A DNA stretch of 64,000 nt from RYN-230 sp963814645. GTDB taxonomy: Bacteria > Actinomycetota > Actinomycetes > Streptosporangiales > Streptosporangiaceae. A program made the translations under genes and the position numbers. Every line of letters starts with the position of its first letter. Positions within the stretch are counted from its first letter, which is position 1. This document shows positions 36,245 to 45,098 of this stretch, piece after piece. The notes beneath the pieces are model-generated. The model did no database searches. It was not told where the DNA came from and saw only the letters and a program-made list of their open reading frames with translations. The stretch lies in contig CAWFDX010000004.1 of assembly GCA_963814645.1 (NCBI GenBank), forward strand, positions 2,542,001 through 2,606,000, written 5' to 3'.

Positions 36245-37146
36245 CGGGCCGCGGCGTCCGGCTTGTCCAGGCCTTGCCGGGCGGCGGCCACGTCCAGGCC
36301 ACCGAGGCCGGCCTCGTCCAGCTCGGTCCAGCGGTCCCGGACTGCCTCGACGAGCGGCAGTGGACGATCCGCCGCGTCCAGCGCGAGCCGGATGTCCTTC
36401 AGCGCCCACTGCAGCGAGAACTCCGGCGAGTCGTCGCCCGCTTCCATCTTGCGGGTCTTGGCCAGCGCCACCGGGGCAGACAGGTTTCCCTCGGCCAGGA
36501 AGTCCAGCACGTCCTGGGACGCGACCCCCAGCGAGCCGGCCAGCGCCATGACCTCGGCGGCTCCCTCGACCAGGGTGACCAGCCAGGTGTTCATGACCAG
36601 CTTGAGCCGGGTGCCCGCGCCGGCGTCACCCAGCCACTTGGTGCGCTGGCCGAGCGCGGCGAACACCGGGTCCAGCCGCGGCCGCGCCGCCTCCGGCCCG
36701 GACGCCAGGATGAGCAGGTTCCCGGTCTCGGCGGGCGCCTTGGTCCCGGACACCGGCGCGTCCACGAAGTACACGTCGGGCCGTTCCTTGCTGACCCGGG
36801 TGTTCAGGTCGTCGGTGGCCGCCACGCCGATCGTGCCCATCTGCGCCCACACCGCGCCTGGCCGCAGCGCGGCCAGCATGTCCTGGCCGAACGCGACATC
36901 GTCAACCGCCCGGGCGTCCGGCACCATGGTGATCACCACGTCTGCGTGCGCCACCGCCTGCGCCGGGTCCTCGTGCGCGGTCGCGCCGTCCGCGGCCAGC
37001 TGGGCGGCGGGTTCCGGGGTCCGGTTCCACGTATCGACGGTGAATCCGGCCCGCAGCAGGCTGTGCGCCATGCCGCGGCCCATCGTCCCGATGCCCAGCA
37101 CCGCCACCCGGGGCAGTGCCTGATGGTCCTGCTGCGCTGAACTCAT
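36241..37146 (-). CDS. NAD(P)-dependent dehydrogenase, 3-hydroxyisobutyrate dehydrogenase-like
   Basis: Beta-hydroxyacid dehydrogenase, 301 residues from the ATG at 37146 (GGGAGGA ribosome binding site 6 nt before it). The Rossmann motif VAVLGIGTMGRGMAHSLLRAG lies at the N-terminus. The second nucleotide contact is VDTWNRTPE: an Arg after Asn suggests NADP preference. The catalytic region FVDAPVSGTKAPAETGNLLIL and the Lys motif GAGTRLKLVMNTWLVTLVEGAAEVMAL are intact. Substrates in this family include 3-hydroxyisobutyrate, tartronate semialdehyde and other hydroxyacids. No substrate-specific neighbours are seen. Confidence 0.88.
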   Translation of the reverse strand: MSSAQQDHQALPRVAVLGIGTMGRGMAHSLLRAGFTVDTWNRTPEPAAQLAADGATAHEDPAQAVAHADVVITMVPDARAVDDVAFGQDMLAALRPGAVWAQMGTIGVAATDDLNTRVSKERPDVYFVDAPVSGTKAPAETGNLLILASGPEAARPRLDPVFAALGQRTKWLGDAGAGTRLKLVMNTWLVTLVEGAAEVMALAGSLGVASQDVLDFLAEGNLSAPVALAKTRKMEAGDDSPEFSLQWALKDIRLALDAADRPLPLVEAVRDRWTELDEAGLGGLDVAAARQGLDKPDAAAR

Positions 37147-37200
37147 GGAGTCCTCCCGTTCGCGGTGACCGCCGGGGTGCGGGCCCACCCTTCCATCGTG

Positions 37201-38736
37201 CTACGCGTGCTGCCCGTGCCGGGCCGCGGGCCGGGTGCGCATGCTGGCCGCGATCAGCGTGGCCAGCCCGGCCGCCACCGCGCCGGCCAGCATGGCCGCC
37301 CGGTCCCCGCTGACCCCGGCGGTGTGCCCGCCGTGGCTCACAGTGAGGGCGATCGCGGGCAGCAGCGCGGCGCCGATGCCCGCGCCGATCTGCCGGCCGG
37401 TGTTGATCACACCGCCGACGAAACCCTGGTCCGGGTTGGCCACTCCCTTGGTGGCGGTGACCATCGAGCCGAACGCGGTGCCCGCCGTGCCGAAGCCGAC
37501 GAACGTGACCGCGGCCAGTAGCGGGCTGTACCCGCCGGTGGCGGGCAGCTGGGTGAGGACCAGGAAGCCGAGCATGGCCACGGCGTTGGTGAGCACCAGC
37601 AGCCGGTGCAGGCCCAGCCGGGCCGCCAGCCGCGCGCCGGCCGCCCCGGCGGCGAAGCCGACCACGCCCTGCGGCGCGATGGCCAGCCCGGTCAGCAGCG
37701 GCGAGTCGTGCAGCACCTGCTGGAAGTACAGCGACAGCACGAGCATCTCGCCGCCGTTCCAGACGCCCACCAGCATGATCAGCACGCCGCCCTTGCGCAG
37801 CGAGCGGAGCCGTAGCAGGTCGCCGCGGACCAGCGGGTCCGGGTGCCTGCGCTCGGCCAGCGCGAACCCGGCCAGGGCCACCGCGGCCAGCAGGGCGGCG
37901 GCCAGCACCCAGGGCGAGGCCCAGCCGACCGCGCCGCCTTCGGACACCGCGAACACGATGCTGGCCACGGCCACGGTGATCAGCGCGGCTCCGCCGACAT
38001 CTAGCCGCCGCCGGGTGCGCTGCTCCCGGCCGTGGCCGAGCAGCCGCGGGGTGAGCAGCACGGCGGCCAGCCCGACCGGCACGTTGACCAGGAACACCGC
38101 CCGCCAGCTGGTGAACTCGACCAGCACGCCGCCGAGCACCTGGCCCGCCACGAAGCCGACCGACGCGGTGGCGCCGTACAGGCCCAGCGCCCGGGTGCGT
38201 GGCGGCCCTTCCGGGAATCCGGTGGTGATCAGCGACAGTGCGGCCGGGGCGACCAGCGCGGCCCCCGCGCCCTGAGCCGCCCGCGCGGCGACCAGCAGGA
38301 TGGGATCCTGGGCCAGGCCGCCGGCCAGCGACGCGATGGAGAACGCGATCAGCCCAGTGACGAACATGCGGCGGCGGCCGAACAGGTCAGCCGCCCGGCC
38401 GCCCAGGATGAGCAGCCCGCCGAAGGTGATCGCGTAGCCGGTGACCACCCACTGTGCGGCCACGGCCGGGAAGCCCAGCTCGCGCTGGATGGACGCCAGC
38501 GCCACGTTCACGATGCTGAAGTCCAGCACCACCATGAACGCGGCGGTCAGGATGAGGGTGAGCGCGGCCCGGCTGTAGCCGGTCCGGTCAGCTGCGGCCG
38601 GTGCGGTGTCCGGCTGGCGGCGAGCCGGCCCGGCCGGGTGCCGGTCCGGTCCGGCTGGGGTGCGCGCGGACCGGGGGCCGCAGAGGACGCGCGGCGCGCG
38701 CGGGCCCAGCACAAGAGACCGCTCCCGGTTCGTCAC
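37201..38736 (-). CDS. Multidrug-type exporter, DHA2 family (EmrB/QacA)
   Basis: Fourteen-helix drug/proton antiporter of about 511 residues. Motif D1, LTAAFMVVLDFSIVNVALASIQREL, follows the N-terminal tail; motif A, GGRAADLFGRRRMFVTGL, and the drug-exporter motif C, GLYGATASVGFVAGQVLGGVLV, are present. The start is uncertain: the reading frame runs back to 39018, but the first 94 residues there are unlike the family; the GTG at 38736 gives a Pro/Arg-rich tail of about 50 residues, still long. A dyad at 38802-38825 lies upstream and could bind a TetR-type regulator, although no such gene is adjacent. Confidence 0.85.
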   Translation of the reverse strand: MTNRERSLVLGPRAPRVLCGPRSARTPAGPDRHPAGPARRQPDTAPAAADRTGYSRAALTLILTAAFMVVLDFSIVNVALASIQRELGFPAVAAQWVVTGYAITFGGLLILGGRAADLFGRRRMFVTGLIAFSIASLAGGLAQDPILLVAARAAQGAGAALVAPAALSLITTGFPEGPPRTRALGLYGATASVGFVAGQVLGGVLVEFTSWRAVFLVNVPVGLAAVLLTPRLLGHGREQRTRRRLDVGGAALITVAVASIVFAVSEGGAVGWASPWVLAAALLAAVALAGFALAERRHPDPLVRGDLLRLRSLRKGGVLIMLVGVWNGGEMLVLSLYFQQVLHDSPLLTGLAIAPQGVVGFAAGAAGARLAARLGLHRLLVLTNAVAMLGFLVLTQLPATGGYSPLLAAVTFVGFGTAGTAFGSMVTATKGVANPDQGFVGGVINTGRQIGAGIGAALLPAIALTVSHGGHTAGVSGDRAAMLAGAVAAGLATLIAASMRTRPAARHGQHA

Positions 38737-38801
38737 CTGGTGGGTCCGGGAGCGTTCGGCACGATGCGGGGTTGAGGTTGTGCTCGGGGTCACAGCAAAT
38801 C

Positions 38802-38825
38802 CGATACGTTTAGTTTCGTTTATCG
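38802..38825 (-). promoter_or_regulatory. TetR-like operator candidate before the DHA2 exporter
   Basis: Within an A/T-rich interval between the exporter and the repeat protein, CGATA (38802-38806) and TATCG (38821-38825) form the ends of a 24-bp element with TTTAGTTTCG in the middle. Exporters of this class are commonly repressed by TetR proteins at dyads of this size. Only the outer five bases are symmetrical, so support is modest. Confidence 0.4.
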
Positions 38826-38881
38826 CTGTGAGTGCCAACCAGCGGAGCGGCCCGGCTATTCCGTCCTGGCTGCCTTCTGGC

Positions 38882-41005
38882 CTAACTGTCTTCGGAGGCG
38901 CGCAGGCCGCGCAGCACACGCAGCCAGTCTTCCTCGGAGTCCGGGTTCCAGCCCGGGGCGGGCGAGCTGCGCCGCGGTGCGGGCGGCCGAATAATGGGAT
39001 CCAGTTCGGCCTCGTCATCGGCCGGCCGCCCGTGGGCGGGCGGCCGCAATCCCCGGGCGGGCGGCGGGTCGGCGTCCGGCAGCAGGTCCGCGTCGCGCAG
39101 CCGGGCGGCCGCGCGCTGCACCCAGTCCCGGGTGCTGGGTGCGGCAGCGGCCGGCTGGTCCTGGTCCGCAGGAGCTGGGGCTACGGACTCCGCGGTCACG
39201 AACTCGGCGGCTGCCGATTCCGCGGCCACGGACTCTGCGGCCATAGATTCTGGGGCGAGCCGGCCGGGAGCCGCGGCGTCGGGGGGCGCCACGTCAGGAG
39301 GCGCTGCCGCCGGCCCGGCATCCTGGTCCGGCCGCTGCCAGACGTTGAACGCCGACTCGACCCGGTGTACCGGCCCGTCATCCGGCTCCCCGTCCTCGGC
39401 CGGCTGCGCGGTCGCGGGGTCCTTGGCTGGCTGCGCGGCCGCTGGTCCGGCCGCGGCCGCCGCCGGGTCCGGCGTCGGCCATAGGTTCAGCGACGGCTGA
39501 CCGGCGGCCGGCAACTCTGGGTCCGCGACGGTCCAGTCATCGGGCTCCGCAGCGGCCTCGGGCGCCCGTACCACCCACTCACCCTCGCCGAGCACCGCCC
39601 CAGGCCGCAGCCCGGCATCGTCCCCGGCCCAGTCCGCCGCGACCGACCCGGCCAAGCCAGCGGACCGGTCATCCAGACTCGATTCAGCCTGGCCCGAGGA
39701 CCCGTCATCCGGCCCAGCCCAGTCAGCCGGCAGCGGCTCGGCGTAGCGCGAGGACCCGTCATCTAGAGCTGCTTCAGCCTGCGGCGAGACCTCGTCGTCC
39801 GGCCTGGCCCAGTCAGCGGCGGCGGGGCCGGGGAAACCCGCGGACCGGTTACGCGAAGCCGATTCAGCCTGCCCCTGGAACCCGTCGTCCGGCCCGGCCC
39901 AGTCAGCCGCAGCGGGCTCGGCGTAAGCCGCGGACCGGTTTCGCAGAGCCGATTCAGCCTGCCCTGGGAGCCCGTCCTCCGGCCCGGGCCAGTCAGCCGC
40001 AGCGGGCTCGGCGAAACCCGGGGACCCATCAGCCTGAGCCGGCTTAGCCTGTCCCGGGAACCCGTCCTCCGGGCCGGCCCAGTCGGCCGCGGCGGGCTCG
40101 GGGTAAGCCGCGGACCGGTTGGGCGGAGCCGATTCAGCCTGCCCTGAGAACCCGTCCTCCGGATCGGCCCAGTCAGCCGTTGCCGGCGCGGTGCGTGCTG
40201 TGGACGCGGATCCCGGGACAGCGGGCTGCTCCGGCCAGGCCGCCAGATCCGGGTCGGCCTGTGGTCCGGATTCGGGGCTGGGGGGCGACCAGTCGTCGTC
40301 CGCGGGGAGTTCGGTGCCGGGCAGCCAGTCGTCCGGCTCGGACGCCGGCCGCGGGCCCGGCTCGGTCCACGTGCCCAGCCTCGCCTCATCGCCGTGGGCG
40401 ACTTCGAAGCGGGCCGCCTGCCCTGGATCCGGCGTGGGCCAGGTCCCGGCCGGCCGCCCCGCTTCTGGGGCTGAGCCCGCATCGGGCGGCGCACCCGGCC
40501 CAGGCGGCGGCCAAGTGCCGGTCAGCCGCCCAGTCTCCGGCGGCGAGCCCGCATTGGGCGGCGCACCTGGGCCGGACGGGTGTGGTGGCGGGCCAGCCGG
40601 CGGATACGGGCTCGCGGGCCGCGGGCCGGACGGATGGCCCTCAGGCAGGCGTGGTCCGGGCCCGAGCGAGCCTGGTATCTGGGCACCGGGCGGTACCGCG
40701 CCCGGCGGGCGGGGTCCACGCCGGTCTGGGCCAGCCCAGGACGGCTGGCCGGTACGGGCGGTCCGGCCGCCCGAGCCGAGCAGCACCACGATCATCAGCA
40801 CGCCGCAGCAGACACCCGCCGTGATCAGGGCTACCGCGGCCAGCCAGGCCGCCGTGTGCGCGGAGTGCGGGATCGCGTGGCTCAGCGCGCTGACCGCCCA
40901 GATGGCGAGCCCGGCCGTCAGCATCAGTGAGCCAGCGACCGCCAGCCCCACTGCCGTGCGGGCAGTGCGGCGGTCAATCAACGCAGATCCCACCCGGCAC
41001 ACCAT
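38882..41005 (-). CDS. Membrane-anchored low-complexity protein with 30-residue tandem repeats
   Basis: 707 residues with no recognised domain. Two hydrophobic segments lie near the N-terminus (around residues 17-40 and 50-75, AVGLAVAGSLMLTAGLAIWA and WLAAVALITAGVCCGVLMIV), forming a hairpin anchor. A long Pro/Gly-rich stretch follows, then six full and one partial repeat of 30 residues, each beginning ADWAGPEDGF or similar and containing QAES and NRSA positions. The last 150 residues are Ala/Pro/Asp-rich and end in a more ordered acidic and basic stretch (WLRVLRGLRASEDS). It is very acidic overall. A scaffold or surface-spacing function is possible; nothing more can be said from the sequence. 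Confidence 0.65.
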   Translation of the reverse strand: MVCRVGSALIDRRTARTAVGLAVAGSLMLTAGLAIWAVSALSHAIPHSAHTAAWLAAVALITAGVCCGVLMIVVLLGSGGRTARTGQPSWAGPDRRGPRPPGAVPPGAQIPGSLGPGPRLPEGHPSGPRPASPYPPAGPPPHPSGPGAPPNAGSPPETGRLTGTWPPPGPGAPPDAGSAPEAGRPAGTWPTPDPGQAARFEVAHGDEARLGTWTEPGPRPASEPDDWLPGTELPADDDWSPPSPESGPQADPDLAAWPEQPAVPGSASTARTAPATADWADPEDGFSGQAESAPPNRSAAYPEPAAADWAGPEDGFPGQAKPAQADGSPGFAEPAAADWPGPEDGLPGQAESALRNRSAAYAEPAAADWAGPDDGFQGQAESASRNRSAGFPGPAAADWARPDDEVSPQAEAALDDGSSRYAEPLPADWAGPDDGSSGQAESSLDDRSAGLAGSVAADWAGDDAGLRPGAVLGEGEWVVRAPEAAAEPDDWTVADPELPAAGQPSLNLWPTPDPAAAAAGPAAAQPAKDPATAQPAEDGEPDDGPVHRVESAFNVWQRPDQDAGPAAAPPDVAPPDAAAPGRLAPESMAAESVAAESAAAEFVTAESVAPAPADQDQPAAAAPSTRDWVQRAAARLRDADLLPDADPPPARGLRPPAHGRPADDEAELDPIIRPPAPRRSSPAPGWNPDSEEDWLRVLRGLRASEDS
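39638..40177 (-). repeat. 90-bp tandem repeats encoding 30-residue units
   Basis: Six imperfect 90-bp units read ADW-x-x-P/D-DG-x-x-x-QAE... in the minus strand, and a partial seventh continues to about 39600. The phrase AADWAGP recurs with silent changes, so both DNA and protein are repeated. Units 1 to 4 are closest to each other; units 5 and 6 diverge and lose the NRSA part, as expected when an array grows from one end. Confidence 0.85.
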
Positions 41006-41371
41006 ACGGGACCTGGGCCCGGCTTGCCCGGCTCCTGCTCACCCTGGCCGTCTGTGCTGCCTTGTGTGAGAACGGTGCAATATGTGCCGCCTGAGGCGCG
41101 TCCCGCGGCGAACGAGAGCGCCGAACCAAACAGCGCGGTGATTCTGGCCTCTGCGGGCTGCTGAGCCCTGAAATATGGCCCTGACTTGGGCAGATACAGC
41201 TAGAGAATCTTGGTCTGACCTAGGTCAGGATGTCCGTTGATGTCCGATTTAACGAGTCCCCGGCCTCAGCCTGACTTCTACCTGACCTGGGCTGGGCTGA
41301 GTCTCAGCGGGGGCCCGGCGCTTCACCTCTGGCTGGCGTTACTGGCGATGGCCGGCCCTGGCTGGGGCTAC

Positions 41372-41588
41372 CTACAGCACGAAGGTCCCACGCCCCTGGA
41401 CCCTGGTGACCAAGCCCTCATCCTCCAGGGCCTTGATCGCCTGCCTGACCGTAGCCATACTCCTGGACGAGCGTGGTCTCGCTGGGCATGCGTCGGCCAG
41501 CCGGATACTCCCCGCTGGTGATCGTCCCCCGAAGGATGCCAGCGAGCTGAGACCACAGCGGTTCCTTGCCGAGGTAGTCGATACTCAC
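41372..41588 (-). pseudogene. Small GntR-family winged-helix regulator, broken by a short deletion
   Basis: A GTG at 41588 behind a GAGGGG ribosome binding site opens VSIDYLGKEPLWSQLAGIL, RGTITSGEYPAGRRMPSETT and LVQEYG, a typical GntR DNA-binding start. After this the recognition-helix region is lost and the frame shifts: the other frame continues TVRQAIKALEDEGLVTRVQG, RGTFVL and stops at 41372-41374. About four codons plus one base are missing. Complete proteins of this type have about 75-80 residues and no ligand domain; they are frequent in actinobacterial integrative elements. This supports reading 41-42.5 kb as a relic of one. Confidence 0.75.
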
Positions 41589-41754
41589 GCCCCTCACTGT
41601 CGATCATCCTGCCCAACCGCTGACGTGTGAGAACGTCCATAGTTGTTTAGGCCATCTAGGACGACTGGGCTGACCGGCGAGCCGTCCGTCCTGAGACGCA
41701 CCTCGCCCGAACGAGATCCGGCGGCCGACCCAGCCCCACGAGGAGGGATGGAGG

Positions 41755-41952
41755 ATGTTAGAGACGCGGGATGTCCGGGCGCTCTACCCGTGCTTGTCCC
41801 CTGTGCAAGCGCGGCGACTGGCTGTCATGAGCCAGGTATACCCGTGGTGCAATGCCGCCGACTTAAAGGCCATCGTGGGACACCGGCCACAGGCGCGGCT
41901 GGCGACTCTTCACGTGTTTGGACCGCTAGAACCGGGACAAATCGGGCGATGA
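41755..41952 (+). CDS. Hypothetical 65-residue protein in the decayed island
   Basis: A short frame beginning with ATG at 41755, behind an AGGAGGG ribosome binding site. It reads RDVRALYPCLSPVQARRLAV, then MSQVYPWCNAADLKAIVG, and ends with a short helix (LATLHVFGPLEPGQIG). The composition is less GC-driven than typical shadow frames and the start is well placed, so it may be real. No family is recognised. It lies between remnants of a GntR regulator and a DUF397 gene, on the opposite strand to the former. Confidence 0.42.
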   Translation: MLETRDVRALYPCLSPVQARRLAVMSQVYPWCNAADLKAIVGHRPQARLATLHVFGPLEPGQIGR

Positions 41953-42054
41953 ACGCACCAGATCCGTGAAGAGTCACCTCAGCCCGTGATCAGTGTGGCT
42001 GATGGGACTGGAGTTGACAGGCGAAGGCCCGGTTGAGAACGTCCGGACCGTTAA

Positions 42055-42261
42055 GTCAGCGGTGTTGACCCGTGGTGGGCTCTGTACCCGGTGCCCGGCT
42101 TCCCCGACATCCACTGGTACAGCGCGGTCCACCTGCTCAGCACCCCGCAGGTTCAGGTCAAGGGACGCACGCTGGGGCGGCTGGCCGACGAGATCGACGG
42201 CTGCCTGGACTACGCCCGGACCGTGGGCTGGGACGATGCAGTCAAAGAGTGGACGGCATGA
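42055..42261 (+). pseudogene. 5'-truncated gene fragment of unknown family
   Basis: An open frame without a start codon reads WWALYPVPGFPDIHWYSAVH, then LLSTPQVQVKGRTLGRLADE and IDGCLDYARTVGWDDAVKEW before a TGA at 42259-42261. The amino-acid composition is balanced (Trp, Tyr, His, acidic residues), unlike a shadow frame. A stop at 42052 closes it upstream. The stop overlaps an ATG of a 17-residue hydrophobic peptide (MRILAGLGIVAVILAWT), so a gene pair may once have been here. Confidence 0.4.
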
Positions 42262-42304
42262 GAATTCTGGCTGGTCTGGGCATCGTGGCAGTGATCCTCG
42301 CCTG

Positions 42305-42480
42305 GACCTGAGCCGAGCCGACTGGCGCAAGTCGTCTTTAACAGCAGCAACGGCGGGCAGTGCGTCGAGGTGGCGCGGAATCTGCCGGACACGGTAGCCG
42401 TACGCGACAGCAAGGACGCGACTGGGCCGGTGCTGGTTTTCACGACCGATGAATGGGCGGTCATTTACTGCTCAGCTGAG
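42305..42480 (+). pseudogene. DUF397 gene remnant, frameshifted
   Basis: The DUF397 signature is readable in two frames: LSRADWRKSS in the first and SNGGQCVEVARNLPDTVAVR, DSKDATGPVLVFTTDEWAV in the second. The shift falls in the run of T around 42335-42339; adding one T restores KSSFNSSNGGQC. There is no start codon with a ribosome binding site and the normal end after DEWAAFI is replaced by readthrough into the antisense of the next gene. DUF397 proteins are usually paired with an XRE regulator and are small partners in actinomycete regulatory systems; no XRE gene remains here. Confidence 0.75.
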
Positions 42481-43707
42481 CCGGATCTGAACTGGGCAGG
42501 CCGCCGGGTCGACGTGGGCGGCCCAGCCGCCGGGCAGGTGCACCGGCCGACCGGGGATCAGCCGGCCGGTGCGCGCGGTGGCCAGCAGGCGGGCGCCCTG
42601 GCGGACTTCCAGCCGGGCGGCCGGGTGGAACGAGTCACAGCGGAGTAGGAAGCGGCCGCACGGCGGGGGCAGCGGGGGCCGGACCGCGCTCGGTGAGATC
42701 CAGCGCAGCGGCGGCTCGACGGCCAGCGGCACGCGCGGCGCGGTGGGCGCCGGCCGGGCGGCCAGCGCAGCCACGATGTGCCGGGCGGCGTGCCGCCCGG
42801 TCAGCGCGGCCACGTCCGCGGTCTCGGCCGGGTGGATCAGGTTCCCGGCCGCGAACACCAGCGGCGTGCCGGTCTCCAGCGCGGTGTCCACGGCCGGCCC
42901 GCGGGTGGCTGGGTCGAGCGGCACTCCGCCGGCCCGGGCCAGCTCATGGTCGGGAATCCAGTCGCCGGTGAAGACGAGTAGCTCACAGTGCACGAACCGG
43001 GTCGCCCCCGACCGGGTATCGGTCAGCTCGACCCCGGCCAGCCGGGAGTCCGGCGTCGCGACCACCCGGCTGACCGTGCAGTTCACCCAGACCGGAGCGT
43101 GCCAGCGCAGCCGGGCGCCCAGCGCGAAGGCCCGGTAGCTCTGCTGCTCCGGGTACCCGGTGACCAGCCCGGCCACCTCAGCCCCGGCGTGGGCCAGGGT
43201 GACCACGGCGGAGAAACTGACGTGCTCCGCGCCGACGATGACGGCCCGGCCGGGCAGCCGCTGCCCATGCAGGTAGACCCGCTGCTGCAGCTCACCGGTG
43301 GTCATGATGCCGGGTACCCGGCTGCCCGGGACGAGCCGGGCGGGCCGGGGCCGCTCCCGGCAGCCGGTGGCCAGCAGCACGGCGGCGGCGTGCACCGTCT
43401 CGATGCCGCGCGGGCTGGTCAGGGTCAGCTCGCGGTCCCCGGACCAGCCGGTCACTGTGGTCCCGGTCCGGATCTCCGCGCCCAGCCGGGCGGCGTCCGC
43501 CACGTACCGCCGCGCGTAGCCCGGGCCGGTCAGCACCCGGTGCAGGTCGCGCGCGCCGAACCCGGTGTGCTGGCAGTGCCGGGGCACGCCGCCCGCCGCC
43601 TGCTCGCGGTCCGCCACCAGGACCTGGTCCACCCCGGCCCGGCGCAGCTCGATGGCGGCGGCCAGCCCGGCCGGCCCGGCCCCGACGACCAGCACGTCCA
43701 CGTTCAC
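42472..43707 (-). CDS. FAD/NAD(P)-dependent oxidoreductase (HcnB/opine-oxidase-like), last gene of the glp-like operon
   Basis: 411-residue flavoprotein with two nucleotide-binding folds: VDVLVVGAGPAGLAAAIELR at the N-terminus and RAVIVGAEHVSFSAVVTLAH in the middle. The FAD end FAAGNLIHPAETADVAALTG is well conserved. It is like the alpha subunits of sarcosine, opine and cyanide-forming oxidases and like anaerobic GlpB-type partners of glycerol-3-phosphate dehydrogenase. It would take electrons from, or pass them to, the neighbouring BFD-type iron-sulfur protein at 43704-45098. The start codon (GTG) overlaps that gene's stop by 4 nt. The last 60 residues form a separate basic module. Confidence 0.8.
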   Translation of the reverse strand: MNVDVLVVGAGPAGLAAAIELRRAGVDQVLVADREQAAGGVPRHCQHTGFGARDLHRVLTGPGYARRYVADAARLGAEIRTGTTVTGWSGDRELTLTSPRGIETVHAAAVLLATGCRERPRPARLVPGSRVPGIMTTGELQQRVYLHGQRLPGRAVIVGAEHVSFSAVVTLAHAGAEVAGLVTGYPEQQSYRAFALGARLRWHAPVWVNCTVSRVVATPDSRLAGVELTDTRSGATRFVHCELLVFTGDWIPDHELARAGGVPLDPATRGPAVDTALETGTPLVFAAGNLIHPAETADVAALTGRHAARHIVAALAARPAPTAPRVPLAVEPPLRWISPSAVRPPLPPPCGRFLLRCDSFHPAARLEVRQGARLLATARTGRLIPGRPVHLPGGWAAHVDPAACPVQIRLS

Positions 43708-45098
43708 TGGTGTGTGCTACCCATCAGCAGTTCCGACACCGTGGCCGCGCAGTAGAAGCCCTGGCAGCGCCCGTTGCAGGCCCGGGTGCGGCGGCGCAGC
43801 CCGTCCAGGTCGGCCGGGGGCAGCGTGCTGGCCAGCGCGTCGCGGATCTCGCCCCGGCTGACCCGTTCGCAGTGGCAGACGATGCGGCCGTACTCCGGGT
43901 CGGCGGCGATCCGGGCCGCGTCCTGGTACGGACGCGGCCCGGCCTGGCCGATGTTCGGCATGGCGGGCGGCCCGGCGGTCTCCCGGCCGGCCAACGGCAA
44001 CCCGGCCGCGCCGACCTGGCCGGCCAGGTACTCGGCGATGCCCAGCGAGGCGGACAAGCCGGTGGACCGGATCCCGCCCGCGCACGCGTAGCGCTGCTTC
44101 TCATCCACCCGGATCTGGTAGTCCCGGTGCTCAGTGGCCGCGCGCAACCCGGCATAGGTAGCCGTGATCTCCTCGGCCATCAGTTCCGGCATGAGGCGGC
44201 CGCCCGCGTCCAGCAGCCCGGCCAGCCCGGCCGCCGTGGTGGCCGTGTCGGCCGGGTCCATGACGTCCTGCGCGGTCGGGCCGAGCAGCACGTTCCCGTA
44301 CACGGTGGGCGCGACCAGCACGCCCTTGGTCCGCGCGGTCGGCACCGGCAGCAGGATGGACGACAGCAGCGGCCGGGCCAGCTTGTCGAACACGATCAGC
44401 TCACCGCGCCGCGGCGTGATGGTGAACGACTCGCCGCCGAGCATCCGGTCGATCTGGTCGCTGTGCAGGCCGGCCGCGTTGATCAGCCAGCGGCAGCGCA
44501 GCGGGCCGCGCGAGGTCCGCACCTCGTGCTGGTCCGGGCCGGGCCGGATGTCCAGCACATGGGTGCGCAGCAGCAGCCGCACCCCGGCCCGGACCGCCTC
44601 GGTGGCGTAGGCCAGCGTGGTGGTCCACGGGCAGATGATGCTCTCCCCCGGGATCAGCAGGCCAGCCCGGGCACCCGGGCCCAGGTGCGGTTCGGCCTGG
44701 TAAACCTCGCCGCGGCTGCGGTGGCTGAGGTCGGTGACGCCGTTGCGCCGGGCCTTGTCCGCGATGCCGGGCAGCGCGGCCTCCTGCTCCGGGGTCCAGG
44801 CGACCAGCAGGGCGCCGGTTCGCTCCACCGGGATGCCCGCCTGCTGGGCGTAATCCGCCAGCAGCCGGCTGCCCCGGCGCAGCAGCCGGCTCTCCAGGCT
44901 GCCTGGCTCGGCGTCGAACCCGGTGTGCAGAATCGCCGTGTTGGCCTTGCTGGTCCCGGTGCCGACGTCGCTGGCCGCGTCTACCAGCAGGCAGCTCAGC
45001 TGGTAGCCGGCCAGCGTCCGGGCGATGGCGGCGCCGACCACACCGGCCCCGACGATGAGCACGTCGGCGACGCCGTCCGGCCAGCCCTCGCCGGTCAT
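43704..45098 (-). CDS. FAD-dependent glycerol-3-phosphate-dehydrogenase-like enzyme with [2Fe-2S] BFD domain
   Basis: 464 residues. The first 350 are a DAO-type flavoenzyme like GlpA/LhgO: VADVLIVGAGVVGAAIARTLAG, then DVGTGTSKANTAILHTGFDA, the GELIVFDK region and LRAATEHRDY. The C-terminal domain has four Cys in a bacterioferritin-associated-ferredoxin arrangement: IVCHCERVSRGEIRDAL and RACNGRCQGFYC. This is the organisation of anaerobic-type GlpA. The likely reaction is oxidation of a 2-hydroxy or polyol phosphate made by the FGGY kinase next door, with electrons leaving via the [2Fe-2S] centre. The substrate is not known to be glycerol 3-phosphate. Overlaps both neighbours by 4 nt. Confidence 0.82.
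   Translation of the reverse strand: MTGEGWPDGVADVLIVGAGVVGAAIARTLAGYQLSCLLVDAASDVGTGTSKANTAILHTGFDAEPGSLESRLLRRGSRLLADYAQQAGIPVERTGALLVAWTPEQEAALPGIADKARRNGVTDLSHRSRGEVYQAEPHLGPGARAGLLIPGESIICPWTTTLAYATEAVRAGVRLLLRTHVLDIRPGPDQHEVRTSRGPLRCRWLINAAGLHSDQIDRMLGGESFTITPRRGELIVFDKLARPLLSSILLPVPTARTKGVLVAPTVYGNVLLGPTAQDVMDPADTATTAAGLAGLLDAGGRLMPELMAEEITATYAGLRAATEHRDYQIRVDEKQRYACAGGIRSTGLSASLGIAEYLAGQVGAAGLPLAGRETAGPPAMPNIGQAGPRPYQDAARIAADPEYGRIVCHCERVSRGEIRDALASTLPPADLDGLRRRTRACNGRCQGFYCAATVSELLMGSTHQ

Noticed and set aside
39638..40177. Regular repeats that could suggest a CRISPR array
   Set aside because: The units are 90 bp, directly adjacent without spacers, and encode 30 in-frame residues of one long protein. 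No cas genes are nearby.
41237..41521. A 94-codon plus-strand ORF starting MMSDLTSPRP
   Set aside because: Its second half is antisense to the GntR remnant, there is no convincing ribosome binding site, and the translated sequence has no recognisable pattern.
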